Program-made: the position numbers and the translations under genes
In this document: positions 1-7,847 of the stretch, one piece after another
Numbering within the stretch: position 1 is the stretch's first letter
Layout of the letters: each line of letters opens with the position of its first letter
The notes under the pieces: generated by a model
What the model was told of the DNA's origin: nothing
Databases searched by the model: none
The model's input: the letters and a program-made list of their open reading frames with translations, nothing else
Assembly (NCBI RefSeq): GCF_016863635.1
Contig: NZ_BOPG01000045.1
Span: forward strand, 1 to 64,000
DNA length: 64,000 nt
Direction: 5' to 3'
Source of the DNA: Virgisporangium aurantiacum
Lineage (GTDB): Bacteria > Actinomycetota > Actinomycetes > Mycobacteriales > Micromonosporaceae

Positions 1-1
1 G

Positions 2-1708
2 AAGAAGGCGACCGCGGTCTACCACGCCACGACGTCGTACGTCTCGCGGGCGGTGACGACCGTGAAGAAGACGTACAAGGCGGCCAAGGCGAAGGTGAAG
101 AAGGTCGTCAAGAAGGTCAAGAAGGCCATCAAGAAGGTCGTTTCCAAGGCCAAACGGTTCGTGAAACACGTCTACCACAAGGCCAAGAAGTGGGTGAAGA
201 AGAAGTACAACGCCGTCAAACGCAAGGTGAAGAAGTTCGTCAAGGCGGCGAAGAAGTGGGTGGCGAAGAAGGTCGCCTCGGCGAAGAAGAAGCTGAAGTC
301 CGCGTACAACCGGATCAAGCAGGCCGGTAAGAAGATCGTCGCGAAGACCGTGAGAGCCGTGAAGAAGGCGGCGTCCAAGGTCGGCGACGCCTACCACGCC
401 ACCGAGAAGTGGGTGAAGGACCACAAGAACGTCATCATCGAGGTGGCCGCGATCGCCGGTGGCATCGTCGCCGGTATCGCCTGCACCGCCGCCACGGCCG
501 GTGCCGGTGCGGTGGCCTGCATGGTCGGTGCGGCCGCGATCATCAACCTGGCCAAGGACGCCGCGCAGGGCAACATCCACAACTGGGGCGACGCGTTCGG
601 CTCGCTCGGAACCGGTGCGCTGCAAGGTGCGGCGGGTGCGTTCGGTGGCGCCATCGGCGGCCGGCTCGCCAGTGCCGTGGCCGGCAAGCTCGGTCCGATG
701 GCCGCGTCGCTCGGCGGCCGCATGCTCGCGGGCGGCGTGTCGGGTGGTGTCGGCGACGCCGTCACCCAGTTCGCCACCACGGGCCGGGTCGACCTCCGCG
801 GCGTCGCGATGAGCACCGCGATCGGCGCCGCCAGCGCCGGCCGTACCCGGGGCTGCAGCGGGCACAGTTTCTCGCCCGACACGAAGGTCCTGATGGCCAA
901 CGGCAAGACGAAGGCCATCAGCGAGATCCGGGTGGGTGACAAGGTCGTCGCGACCGACCCGGCGACCGGGAAGACCGTGGCCCGCACGGTCACCTGGCAC
1001 CACATCAACCGCGACCGCGACCTGACGAACCTGACGGTCCGCACCGCCGACGGCAAGAAGAACACCGTCGAGACGACGCAGCACCACCCGTTCTGGAACG
1101 AGAAGGCGAAGCAGTTCGTCGCCGCCGGCGCGCTCGTCGGCGCCGCCCTCTTCGGGGCACAGGCCGCAACGCCCGACCGGGCAACCGCCGCGCCGACCAC
1201 ACCGGTCGTCGAGTCGGTCGTCAACTACACCGGCGACCGGGAGATGCACGACCTCACGGTCAACGAGATCCACACGTACTACGTGGTCGCCGGCGCGACA
1301 CCGGTGCTCGTCCACAACTGCCCGACGGGCGTCGGAAGCGGAGGCGGCCAGCCCGCCGCGCAGCCGTCCACACCGCGCCGCGCGACGATGATCGCGAGCG
1401 CGGACGGCACCACCGTCCCGACCAACGCGGCCCGACTGCAGCGCGGCCTGCAGGACGCGGTCGACGCCGGGGAGCCGGGATTCAGCTCCTTCCAGACCAA
1501 CTCACCGGGCATTGGCTACAATCTGCCGAACGGCGAGACCATCCGCATCATGCAGCCGTCGGGTCCGGCCGGATTGCGCGCCTCGTTCGAAGACTCGCAC
1601 GGAAACGCGATCAGCCCGTTTACCGGCAAGCAACCCCAGCCGCCAAAGGGTTTCAGCGGGAACTGGAAACAGGTCCGCCGCGGGCTCACGCACGTCGAAC
1701 TGGATTAG
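2..1708 (+). CDS. Polymorphic toxin with Hint domain, 5' end outside window
   Basis: The reading frame is open through the left edge, so the N-terminus is missing; the GTG at 53 is only the first internal start. Numbering from that GTG, residues 1-125 are extremely Lys-rich with repeated VKK/AKK units, 126-265 are Gly/Ala-rich and hydrophobic, and 268-423 form a Hint (intein-like) domain. This shows SFSPDTKVLMANG, TQHHPFW and HTYYVVAGATPVLVHNC. In this family Hint self-cleaves at the VHN|C junction and frees the C-terminal tip. The tip here is residues 424-551 and belongs to no toxin family I can name. The stretch after HHPFW (AAGALVGAALFGAQ) lacks the usual A-x-x-L-x-x-GD loop, so cleavage efficiency is uncertain. 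The next gene is the likely immunity partner. The architecture is certain; the toxic activity is unknown. Confidence 0.8.
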   Translation, partial: KKATAVYHATTSYVSRAVTTVKKTYKAAKAKVKKVVKKVKKAIKKVVSKAKRFVKHVYHKAKKWVKKKYNAVKRKVKKFVKAAKKWVAKKVASAKKKLKSAYNRIKQAGKKIVAKTVRAVKKAASKVGDAYHATEKWVKDHKNVIIEVAAIAGGIVAGIACTAATAGAGAVACMVGAAAIINLAKDAAQGNIHNWGDAFGSLGTGALQGAAGAFGGAIGGRLASAVAGKLGPMAASLGGRMLAGGVSGGVGDAVTQFATTGRVDLRGVAMSTAIGAASAGRTRGCSGHSFSPDTKVLMANGKTKAISEIRVGDKVVATDPATGKTVARTVTWHHINRDRDLTNLTVRTADGKKNTVETTQHHPFWNEKAKQFVAAGALVGAALFGAQAATPDRATAAPTTPVVESVVNYTGDREMHDLTVNEIHTYYVVAGATPVLVHNCPTGVGSGGGQPAAQPSTPRRATMIASADGTTVPTNAARLQRGLQDAVDAGEPGFSSFQTNSPGIGYNLPNGETIRIMQPSGPAGLRASFEDSHGNAISPFTGKQPQPPKGFSGNWKQVRRGLTHVELD

Positions 1709-1723
1709 GCAGGAGCTGAACAC

Positions 1724-2077
1724 GTGACGAGGGAACCGGTCGAACTGCCACGGGCCGGTTCCTTCGTCACGGAGGTCGGTCTCAGCCAGACGGGGTTGTT
1801 CCTCACCTTCTGCGACAACGAGCCGACACCGCCGGAGTATGTCCGCCTGTTCCTCGACACGAGCTGGACGCTCGGCGCGACCCGCTTCGACCTCGACGCC
1901 GACGAACCGGAATCGGGGTTGCTCACGCTCTGCCGGGTGCTGAGCAGAACCGTGGCCAGCGCGGCGCGGTCGGGTGCCGGCCTGGTGGTCGAGTTCGAGG
2001 ACGCCGGAAAGCTCGAGATCGACGGGCAGGCGGCGGCGGACACGACGCACGACATCTGGTGGCTGGCGAGGCCCTAG
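1724..2077 (+). CDS. Candidate immunity protein for the upstream toxin
   Basis: This 117-aa acidic, Cys-poor soluble protein starts at GTG 15 nt after the toxin stop, with an AGGAG ribosome binding site in the gap. It has no signal peptide or membrane segment. I do not recognise the family. The immunity role rests on position: in polymorphic toxin loci the small gene directly 3' of the toxin normally encodes the cognate inhibitor, which protects the producer by binding the C-terminal tip. Its acidic composition (FDLDADEPESG, VVEFEDAGKLEID) would suit binding a basic partner. Its last codons overlap the convergent NRDE gene by 4 nt. Confidence 0.6.
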   Translation: MTREPVELPRAGSFVTEVGLSQTGLFLTFCDNEPTPPEYVRLFLDTSWTLGATRFDLDADEPESGLLTLCRVLSRTVASAARSGAGLVVEFEDAGKLEIDGQAAADTTHDIWWLARP

Positions 2078-2799
2078 ACCGGTATCTCCCGCCACACCGC
2101 GTCGGGGCCCGGGTTGCCGGTGAAGTCGTAGCGGACAGCGCCGTCGCGGAGGGCGAGCAGGGTCGCCGACGTCGAGCCGTACGGGGCGCCGCGGTCCTCG
2201 CGGGCCACGATCAGGGCGCGGTCGTCGGCCGGGTCCAGGCCGTCGCCGTCGAGCAGGGGGATCCAGGCTTCCCAGGCGTCGGCGGTGGGGCGGCCGGGCT
2301 TCGGGTCCGGGTCGCCGGCGGCGGCCAGCAGCGGCGCGAAGTGGGCGATCAGCGGGTCGGCCGTCGTGTCGAGGCCGAGGTTCACCACGATGTGGGCGCC
2401 GGGCGGCACCTCCCGGTGCGTGTACTCGTCGCCGGTCCACGACCACAGGTCGCAACGGTCCAGCGTCCCCAGCAGGAGATGGAACGCGTCGTAGGCCGAG
2501 GCGTCCGCCGGCGCGCGACCGGTCTCCAGCGCCGAGAGCACCAGCGTGCCGCGGGTCGGGCGGGCGGCGGCGGTGGCGGGCAGCGGCGGCCCGTTCAGCA
2601 GCGCGGCGAACGCCGGAGCGCCGGGGTCGACGGCCAGCCAGGTGCCGCCGCCGATGAGGTCGATGCCGCCGACGTACGTCGTGCCGGGCCAGTGCGGAGC
2701 GGGCGGACGCCACGGCCGGCCGACGAACTCGTCACGAACGGCGGCGACCAGCAACGGCCACGGCGCGCCGGGCTCGAACCTCAGGAGGACGGTACACAC
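2074..2799 (-). CDS. NRDE (TANGO2-like) family protein
   Basis: A 241-aa protein starting at GTG 2799 to give an N-terminus V-C-T-V-L-L-R-F, the pattern of the NRDE family, where Cys2 is followed by TV and later an N-R-D-E motif. Here that motif reads AAVRDEFVGRPW, with Val in place of Asn. The longer frame upstream (from 2829) is rejected because CTV must be N-terminal and a GGGAGG ribosome binding site sits just before this GTG. The family has an Ntn-hydrolase-like arrangement and includes eukaryotic TANGO2, linked to haem or lipid handling; bacterial members have no settled function. The gene is convergent with the immunity gene and 39 nt downstream of the FAD monooxygenase on the same strand. 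Confidence 0.75.
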   Translation of the reverse strand: MCTVLLRFEPGAPWPLLVAAVRDEFVGRPWRPPAPHWPGTTYVGGIDLIGGGTWLAVDPGAPAFAALLNGPPLPATAAARPTRGTLVLSALETGRAPADASAYDAFHLLLGTLDRCDLWSWTGDEYTHREVPPGAHIVVNLGLDTTADPLIAHFAPLLAAAGDPDPKPGRPTADAWEAWIPLLDGDGLDPADDRALIVAREDRGAPYGSTSATLLALRDGAVRYDFTGNPGPDAVWREIPV

Positions 2800-2838
2800 C
2801 CCCTCATCCTCCCTCGGCGGGCAACGCATCGCCGACGG

Positions 2839-4176
2839 TCAGCTGAGGAGGTCCGTGTCGTCGTCGGCGCCGCGGCTGCGGTACAGGTCGTCGGTCATCT
2901 TGCGTTTGATCGCGGGGACGCGGTCGGCGATCCGCAGGAACGTGCGCTGCCCGGCCAGCGCGACCCGGCCCAGCACCGGCTTGTGGACGAGCTGGTCGCC
3001 ACCGATGCGTTCCTTCGACGCCTCGACGGCCGCGAACCCGTACTCGATCATGCGGCGCTCGTAGTCGGCGACCGCCGCCAGCAGTGGCTTCGCGCCGTCG
3101 CGGACGGCGGTGAGCTGGCGGACCAGCCGGGCGGCGTCGCGCAGGGCGGTGTTGGCGCCGACGCCGAGCCCGGGCGTCATCGTATGGATGGCGTCGCCCA
3201 GCAGGGTGACCGCGGTGCTCGGCCACGGGTCGACCGGCACCGACGTGCGCACGGTGACGACGAACGTGGTGGTCGGATCGCCGAGCCGGAACAGCTGCCG
3301 CAGCCGCGGGCTCCACGTCGGGGTCATCGCGAGGGCGAGGTCGATCAGGTCGGCGCCGGAGCGGGTCATGACGTCGGCGGGGAAGCGGCGGGTGGCAGCG
3401 GCCAGGCCCCAGTTGATGTAGTCGCGGGTGTTGTCGAACAGGAGACCGGGCCAGCCGGCCAGGAGTTCGGCGTCGTTGGTGACCGAGCCGTCGCGGTCCC
3501 ACGGGAACCGCATCCAGTGCAGGATGCAGGTCATTCCGTGCGGGGCCAGGACCATGCCGATTCCCGGGCGCAGGTTCGCCGGGACGAGCTCGGTGGTTTC
3601 GGGGGTGATGGGGACCTTCGCCGAGATGGCCAGGATGCCGGCGTCCTCGACGCGGGCGTGCGGCAGGTACTGCCGGCGCACGGCGGAGTTGGTGCCGTCG
3701 GCGGCCACCAGCAGGTCGCCGGTGGCCGGCGGGCCGTCGGTGAAGTGGGCGGTGACCCGGCCGTCGGGACGGGTCTCGTAGTGGGTGAAGGTCCGGTCGA
3801 AGTGGATGACGTCCTCCATCCCGGTGAACAGGACCTGCCGCAGCGTCATCCGGCTGACCGACTTCTCGCCGTTCACGTCGTCGAGCCCGAGCCGGAGCGG
3901 CAGCGTCAGCACCGGACGCAGCCGCTCGTCCAGGAACGCGAACGTCTCCGGTTCGCGGGCGCAGGTGGCGACGAACGTCCGGTAGAGGTCGGGCGGCAGG
4001 CACTCCTTCAGGGCCCGGCTGCCGTGCGGGTCGATGCCGACGCGGTAGCCGTGCAGCCCGTCGCGGCGGGTGCGGTCGCGTTCGTAGACGCTGACCCGGA
4101 TGCCGGCGCGGCGCAGGCCGTGGGCGAGGCACATGCCGCCGGTTCCGGCGCCGATGACGATGACATGAGGGGACAT
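2839..4176 (-). CDS. FAD-dependent monooxygenase
   Basis: A 445-aa flavoprotein of the p-hydroxybenzoate-hydroxylase-like group, expected to hydroxylate an aromatic or polyketide-like substrate using NAD(P)H and O2. The N-terminal dinucleotide fold shows VIVIGAGTGGMCLAHGL. The middle DG motif is VAADGTNSAVR, and the second FAD motif is LLGDAIHTMTPGLGVGAN, followed by NTALRDAARL. No membrane segment or signal peptide is visible. It is transcribed divergently from a MarR gene through a 67-bp region with two palindromes, so it is probably the repressor's main target, as in many drug- or phenol-inducible detoxification pairs. The substrate cannot be read from the sequence. Confidence 0.88.
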   Translation of the reverse strand: MSPHVIVIGAGTGGMCLAHGLRRAGIRVSVYERDRTRRDGLHGYRVGIDPHGSRALKECLPPDLYRTFVATCAREPETFAFLDERLRPVLTLPLRLGLDDVNGEKSVSRMTLRQVLFTGMEDVIHFDRTFTHYETRPDGRVTAHFTDGPPATGDLLVAADGTNSAVRRQYLPHARVEDAGILAISAKVPITPETTELVPANLRPGIGMVLAPHGMTCILHWMRFPWDRDGSVTNDAELLAGWPGLLFDNTRDYINWGLAAATRRFPADVMTRSGADLIDLALAMTPTWSPRLRQLFRLGDPTTTFVVTVRTSVPVDPWPSTAVTLLGDAIHTMTPGLGVGANTALRDAARLVRQLTAVRDGAKPLLAAVADYERRMIEYGFAAVEASKERIGGDQLVHKPVLGRVALAGQRTFLRIADRVPAIKRKMTDDLYRSRGADDDTDLLS

Positions 4177-4192
4177 GAGGAACCTCTCGAAC

Positions 4193-4243
4193 TTCTAGCG
4201 ACTAGAATCCCAAGCTATCTCGGATTAGCTAGAATTTCTAGCC
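4193..4243. promoter_or_regulatory. Twin MarR-type operators and leaderless promoter
   Basis: Two inverted repeats with the same half-site lie between the FAD monooxygenase and marR genes. TTCTAG-CGA-CTAGAA spans 4193-4207; GCTAGAA (4228-4234) and TTCTAGC (4236-4242) flank a single T. A -10 box TAGAAT (4230-4235) stands 8 nt before the marR ATG, so the second palindrome covers the -10 box and the probable start point of a leaderless marR transcript. Binding would block both directions, giving autorepression plus control of the oxygenase. Confidence 0.7.
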
Positions 4244-4696
4244 ATGCCCGATGAGCAGCTCATCGCCGAGATCGGCGCCGCCATGCAGGCCTACCAACGG
4301 GCCGTCGACCTGGTCGACCAGCGGGCCGCCGAACGGCTCCGGCTCAACCGCACCGACATGCGCTGCCTGGAACTCGTGTTCACCGACGCGCCGCTCAGCC
4401 CGGGCGAACTGGCCACCGCCGCCGGCCTGACGACGGGCGGCGTCACCACCGCGATCGACCGCCTGGAACGGGCCGGATACGTCACCCGGGAACGCGACGC
4501 CACCGACCGCCGCCGGGTCACCGTGCACGCCACCACCGAGGCCACCCGGCTGATCGGCGAGCTCTACGGCCCGGTCGTCACCGAGGGCGGCGCGTACCTG
4601 GCCGGGCTCGACGACGCCGCGCTCCGGCAGATCCTCGACTTTCTGCGCTTCGCCACCGACCAGCACACCACCCACGCGGCGCGGCTCGCACCCTGA
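4244..4696 (+). CDS. MarR family transcriptional regulator
   Basis: A 150-aa winged-helix protein. The recognition region (about residues 45-90) reads LSPGELATAAGLTTGGVTT, then IDRLERAGYVTRERDATDRR, which is the MarR helix-turn-helix plus the DxRR wing. The remaining N- and C-terminal helices would form the dimer interface. It is divergent to the FAD monooxygenase and its ATG follows directly after a palindromic operator, so autoregulation and control of the monooxygenase by a phenolic or drug-like ligand are likely. The ligand is unknown. There is no room for a ribosome binding site, which fits leaderless translation. Confidence 0.88.
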   Translation: MPDEQLIAEIGAAMQAYQRAVDLVDQRAAERLRLNRTDMRCLELVFTDAPLSPGELATAAGLTTGGVTTAIDRLERAGYVTRERDATDRRRVTVHATTEATRLIGELYGPVVTEGGAYLAGLDDAALRQILDFLRFATDQHTTHAARLAP

Positions 4697-4765
4697 GCGC
4701 TCCCGGCGGTCACATTGACGACGCCTGCGTTGCGGCCGCGACCCCGGCGGGACCACCGTCGAGCG

Positions 4766-5575
4766 ATGACCGCCGCACAGAACACCTACATCTTCGACCA
4801 GGCGTCGGAGCGGGAGCGGGCCCGGCTCGGCGGCCTGTCCGCCCAGTTCGACGCGGTGTCGATCCGTCACCTCACCGCGCTCGGCGTGGCGCCGGGCTGG
4901 CACTGCCTGGAGATCGGCGCCGGCGCGGGCAGCATCGCCCGATGGCTGGCGACCACGGTCGGACCCACCGGCCGCGTGGTCGCCACCGACCTGGACACCC
5001 GGTTCCTCACCGACCTGCCGGCGCCGGTCGAGGTGCGGCGGCACAACATCGTCACGGACCCGCTGCCCGACGGCGGGTTCGACCTGGTGCACGCCCGTGC
5101 GGTCATCGAGCACCTGGCCGACCGGCGCGACGTCGTGGCGCGGCTTGTCCCGGCGTTGCGGCCGGGCGGCCTGCTCGTCCTCGAGGACGTCGTGTTCGGC
5201 GAGGTGACGCGCGTGGCGACGGCGCGGGTCGCCGAGCCGCACGCCAACGCCGCGGCGTACGTGCGGGCGCTGATGGCCGTGGCCGCCGGGCTGGGCGCGG
5301 TCGGCGCGGACTCCGCGTTCGGCCTGGACCTGCCGGACGCGCTGGAAGCGGCGGGGCTCCGCGACGTCGACGGTGAGCTGACCGCGCGGTTCGTCCGCGG
5401 CGGCAGCCCGGAGGCCGCGTTCTACGAGTTGACGCTGCGCGAGGTCGGCGACCGGCTGATCGCGGCCGGCCTGCTGTCCCCAGGGGACGTCGCCGACGCG
5501 CTGGCGTTCACGTCCGAGCCGGCGTCCCGGTGGCTGTCCACGGCCCTGGCCACGGCGTGGGGCCGCCGCCCCTGA
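4766..5575 (+). CDS. Class I SAM-dependent methyltransferase
   Basis: A 269-aa protein with the Rossmann-type SAM site CLEIGAGAGSIARWL at about residues 47-61. The acidic loop is VVATDLDTRFL, motif II is FDLVHARAVIEHL, and LRPGGLLVLEDV follows. The start is placed at ATG 4766 (MTAAQNTYIF), because the extra N-terminus of the longer frame is Arg/Pro-rich junk. The C-terminal half (residues 150-269) probably contacts the substrate. No partner gene indicates the substrate. It follows marR by 69 nt and could be co-transcribed with it, or have its own promoter. Confidence 0.82.
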   Translation: MTAAQNTYIFDQASERERARLGGLSAQFDAVSIRHLTALGVAPGWHCLEIGAGAGSIARWLATTVGPTGRVVATDLDTRFLTDLPAPVEVRRHNIVTDPLPDGGFDLVHARAVIEHLADRRDVVARLVPALRPGGLLVLEDVVFGEVTRVATARVAEPHANAAAYVRALMAVAAGLGAVGADSAFGLDLPDALEAAGLRDVDGELTARFVRGGSPEAAFYELTLREVGDRLIAAGLLSPGDVADALAFTSEPASRWLSTALATAWGRRP

Positions 5576-5588
5576 GCGGGTAGCGGCC

Positions 5589-5601
5589 TACGCTGGTCGG
5601 G
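5589..5601 (+). promoter_or_regulatory. Leaderless promoter -10 (GH3 gene)
   Basis: TACGCT at 5589-5594 is followed by 7 nt and then the ATG at 5602. This TANNNT spacing is typical of actinobacterial leaderless transcripts, and no Shine-Dalgarno sequence is present. Confidence 0.5.
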
Positions 5602-6789
5602 ATGGCCCTCTCCCGCTGGTGGACGCTGGTCGCGCTGGGCACGGCGGTGGTCGTGGCCGGTGTGGTCGCGGTGGTCGCGGTCCGCGTCCTTTCGAAGGAG
5701 ACGGGGACGGGCGCCCGCGGCACCCTGTCAGCGTCCCCTCCCGGGTCCCCTCCCGTCGCGTCCCCTTCCTCCGCCGCACCGGCGCTGACCCCGCGGCAGG
5801 CCGCCGGCCGGCGGATCGTCTACTCGTACCCCGGCCTGACCCCGCCGGCCAGCCTGTTCGAGCACATCCGCACCGGCGAGGCCGCCGGCGTGATCTTCTT
5901 CGCCGAGAACATCTCCGGTACCGCGCAGATCGCCGGCGTGGTCGGCCAGTTGCGGGCGGCGCAGCGGCAGAGCCCGGTCGCCGCCCCACTGCTGCTGATG
6001 ACCGACCAGGAGGGCGGGCAGGTCCGCCGGCTGCCGGGTCAACCGGTCGACTCCGCCAAGCAGATCGGGCGGTCGTCGGACGCGCGGGCCGCCGCCGCGC
6101 GTGCCGGTGCGGCCGCGGCCTCGACGCTGACCGCCGCCGGCATGAACGTGAACCTCGCCCCGGTGCTCGACGTCTACGACACGGCCGGCAACTTCATCGA
6201 CGGCGCCCAGCGGTCCTACAGCAACGACGCGCAGCGGGTCGCCACGCTCGGCGTCGACTTCACCGCCGCCCAGCAGAAGGCCGGCGTGGCGGCCACCGCG
6301 AAGCACTTTCCCGGTCTCGGCTCGGCCGCGCGCGGAAAGAACACCGACGCCGGGCCGGTCACGCTGACCGTGGGCCTGTCCACCCTGCGCGGCCGCGACG
6401 AAGTGCCCTACCCGGCCGCGATCGCCGCCGGCGTCAAGCTGGTGATGCTGTCCTGGGCGGTGTACCCGGCCCTCGACGCGAGCCGCCCGGCGGGGCTGTC
6501 GCCGGTGGTCGTCGGCTCGGAACTGCGCGGACGGCTGAAGTTCGGCGGCGTCACGATCACCGACGCGCTGGAGGCCGGTGCGCTGAAGCCGTACGGCACC
6601 ACGGCGCAACGCGCGGTGCTGGCCGCGGCGGCCGGGGTGGACCTGATCCTGTGCTCGGCCCGGGACGTGTCACAGGGCGAGTCGGCCACCGTCGCCCTCG
6701 CCGACGCGCTGACCGCCGGCAGCCTCGACCGCGTCGCCTTCCAGGCGGCGGTCGACCGGGTCGCGGCCCTGCGGGCCGGGCTGGGCTGA
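5602..6789 (+). CDS. Exported glycoside hydrolase family 3, beta-N-acetylhexosaminidase type
   Basis: A 395-aa protein. Residues 8-28 form a hydrophobic signal or anchor, followed by a Ser/Pro/Thr-rich linker to about 65, then a GH3 TIM barrel. Diagnostic segments are LLMTDQEGGQVRRLPG, MNVNLAPVLDVYD and the NagZ-type catalytic loop ATAKHFPGLGSAARGKNTD. GVTITDALEAGAL follows, whose Asp is in the position of the GH3 nucleophile. NagZ-type enzymes release beta-linked GlcNAc from muropeptides or related glycans. The membrane anchor suggests wall recycling outside the cytoplasm, as for mycobacterial LpqI. No cysteine lipobox is visible. The gene stands alone and has a leaderless-type promoter. Confidence 0.85.
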   Translation: MALSRWWTLVALGTAVVVAGVVAVVAVRVLSKETGTGARGTLSASPPGSPPVASPSSAAPALTPRQAAGRRIVYSYPGLTPPASLFEHIRTGEAAGVIFFAENISGTAQIAGVVGQLRAAQRQSPVAAPLLLMTDQEGGQVRRLPGQPVDSAKQIGRSSDARAAAARAGAAAASTLTAAGMNVNLAPVLDVYDTAGNFIDGAQRSYSNDAQRVATLGVDFTAAQQKAGVAATAKHFPGLGSAARGKNTDAGPVTLTVGLSTLRGRDEVPYPAAIAAGVKLVMLSWAVYPALDASRPAGLSPVVVGSELRGRLKFGGVTITDALEAGALKPYGTTAQRAVLAAAAGVDLILCSARDVSQGESATVALADALTAGSLDRVAFQAAVDRVAALRAGLG

Positions 6790-6880
6790 GACCGGACCGA
6801 GACGCACTGATCGGGTGATCGAGCGAACCACCCCGCGCCATCGCCCGTATATCAGGACAACAGCCGGTGGGGTGACTGAC

Positions 6881-7771
6881 ATGTGCGGGATCGACGTCGT
6901 GGTGAGCGACCGGTTCGAGTTGCGCGCGGTGATCGGGCGCGGCGGGATGGGCTGCGTGTGGCTCGCCTACGACCGCGCCCTGCGCCGCGAGGTCGCCCTC
7001 AAGGAGACGGCCGCGGCCGGCGACCTGTCCGGACTGCGCGACCGGGTGCTCCGCGAGGCCCGCGCGGCGGCCCGGATCAACCACCCGAACGTGGTCCGCG
7101 TCCTCGACGTCGTCGACGCGTCGCGGCGGCCGTGGATCGTCATGGAGCACGTCCCGTCCTGGTCGCTACGGGAACTGCTCACCAGGAACGGTCCGCTGCC
7201 GCCGGGGTACGTGGCCGCGGTGGGCATCGCGGTCCTGGACGCGCTCACCGCGACGCACCGGGCCGGTGTCCTGCACCGCGACGTGACGCCCGGCAACGTC
7301 CTCATCGGACACGACGGGCGGGTCGTGCTCGCGGACTTCGGTATCGCGCTGCGCGACGGGCAGCCCGCCGATGACGCACCGGCGCTCGGCACGCCGCAGT
7401 ACGTCCCGCCGGAGCGCGCGAGCGCCAACCTGTCGCTGCCCGAGGGCGACCTCTACTCGCTGGGCGCCACGCTGTACACGGCGGTGGAGGGTCGCGGCCC
7501 GTTCGACCGCGACTCCGTCGAGGACACGCTGGCGGCCCTGCGCGACTCGGCTCCCGATCCGCCCCGGTGCGCCGACGACCTGGCCGCGGTCCTCGCCGGG
7601 CTGCTCCGCCGCGATCCGTACCTGCGGTGGCGGCCGGCGCGGGCGCGGCGGGAACTCGTGCGGGTCGCCCGCGAGGCCCGCCCGGACGCGGAGCGGCACG
7701 GTGCGGTGCGCGGCGTCCTGGCGCGACCCGTGCAGCCGTCGACGATCGCCATGCCCGTGCCGGCGTGGTAG
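6881..7771 (+). CDS. Serine/threonine protein kinase, catalytic domain only
   Basis: A 296-aa Hanks-type kinase. The Gly-rich loop is VIGRGGMGCVWLA, the ATP Lys lies in REVALKET, the catalytic loop is HRDVTPGNVLI and the Mg loop is ADFGIAL. The activation segment ends GTPQYVPPERA, where PPE replaces the usual APE. Unlike PknB relatives it has no transmembrane helix or extracellular sensor; after the kinase fold there is only a short Arg-rich tail. It is therefore a cytosolic kinase. The start is placed at ATG 6881, just before VVSDRFELRAVIG; an upstream in-frame ATG at 6815 would add 22 residues of unlikely composition. No substrate or FHA partner is adjacent. Confidence 0.87.
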   Translation: MCGIDVVVSDRFELRAVIGRGGMGCVWLAYDRALRREVALKETAAAGDLSGLRDRVLREARAAARINHPNVVRVLDVVDASRRPWIVMEHVPSWSLRELLTRNGPLPPGYVAAVGIAVLDALTATHRAGVLHRDVTPGNVLIGHDGRVVLADFGIALRDGQPADDAPALGTPQYVPPERASANLSLPEGDLYSLGATLYTAVEGRGPFDRDSVEDTLAALRDSAPDPPRCADDLAAVLAGLLRRDPYLRWRPARARRELVRVAREARPDAERHGAVRGVLARPVQPSTIAMPVPAW

Positions 7772-7779
7772 GTCGGTAG

Positions 7780-7847
7780 CGCCTGCGAAGGCGTGGTGAG
7801 TCTCAGCCGCGGCCGCGCCGGCGCGGTGATTCAGCCGCGGCCGCGCC
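7780..7847. repeat. Short hairpin and duplicated tail of the MFS gene
   Basis: Between two convergent genes, CGCCT/AGGCG (7780-7784 and 7789-7793) forms a small stem. The 17-base segment at 7803-7819 repeats the 3' end of the MFS gene at about 7831-7847, a tiny local duplication. These GC-rich elements may act as a bidirectional terminator, but no T-run is present. Confidence 0.35.

Noticed and set aside
2059-4254. Plus-strand 731-aa open frame across the NRDE and monooxygenase genes
   Set aside because: Both opposite-strand genes have diagnostic motifs; this frame has Gly/Arg/Val-rich text without domains.
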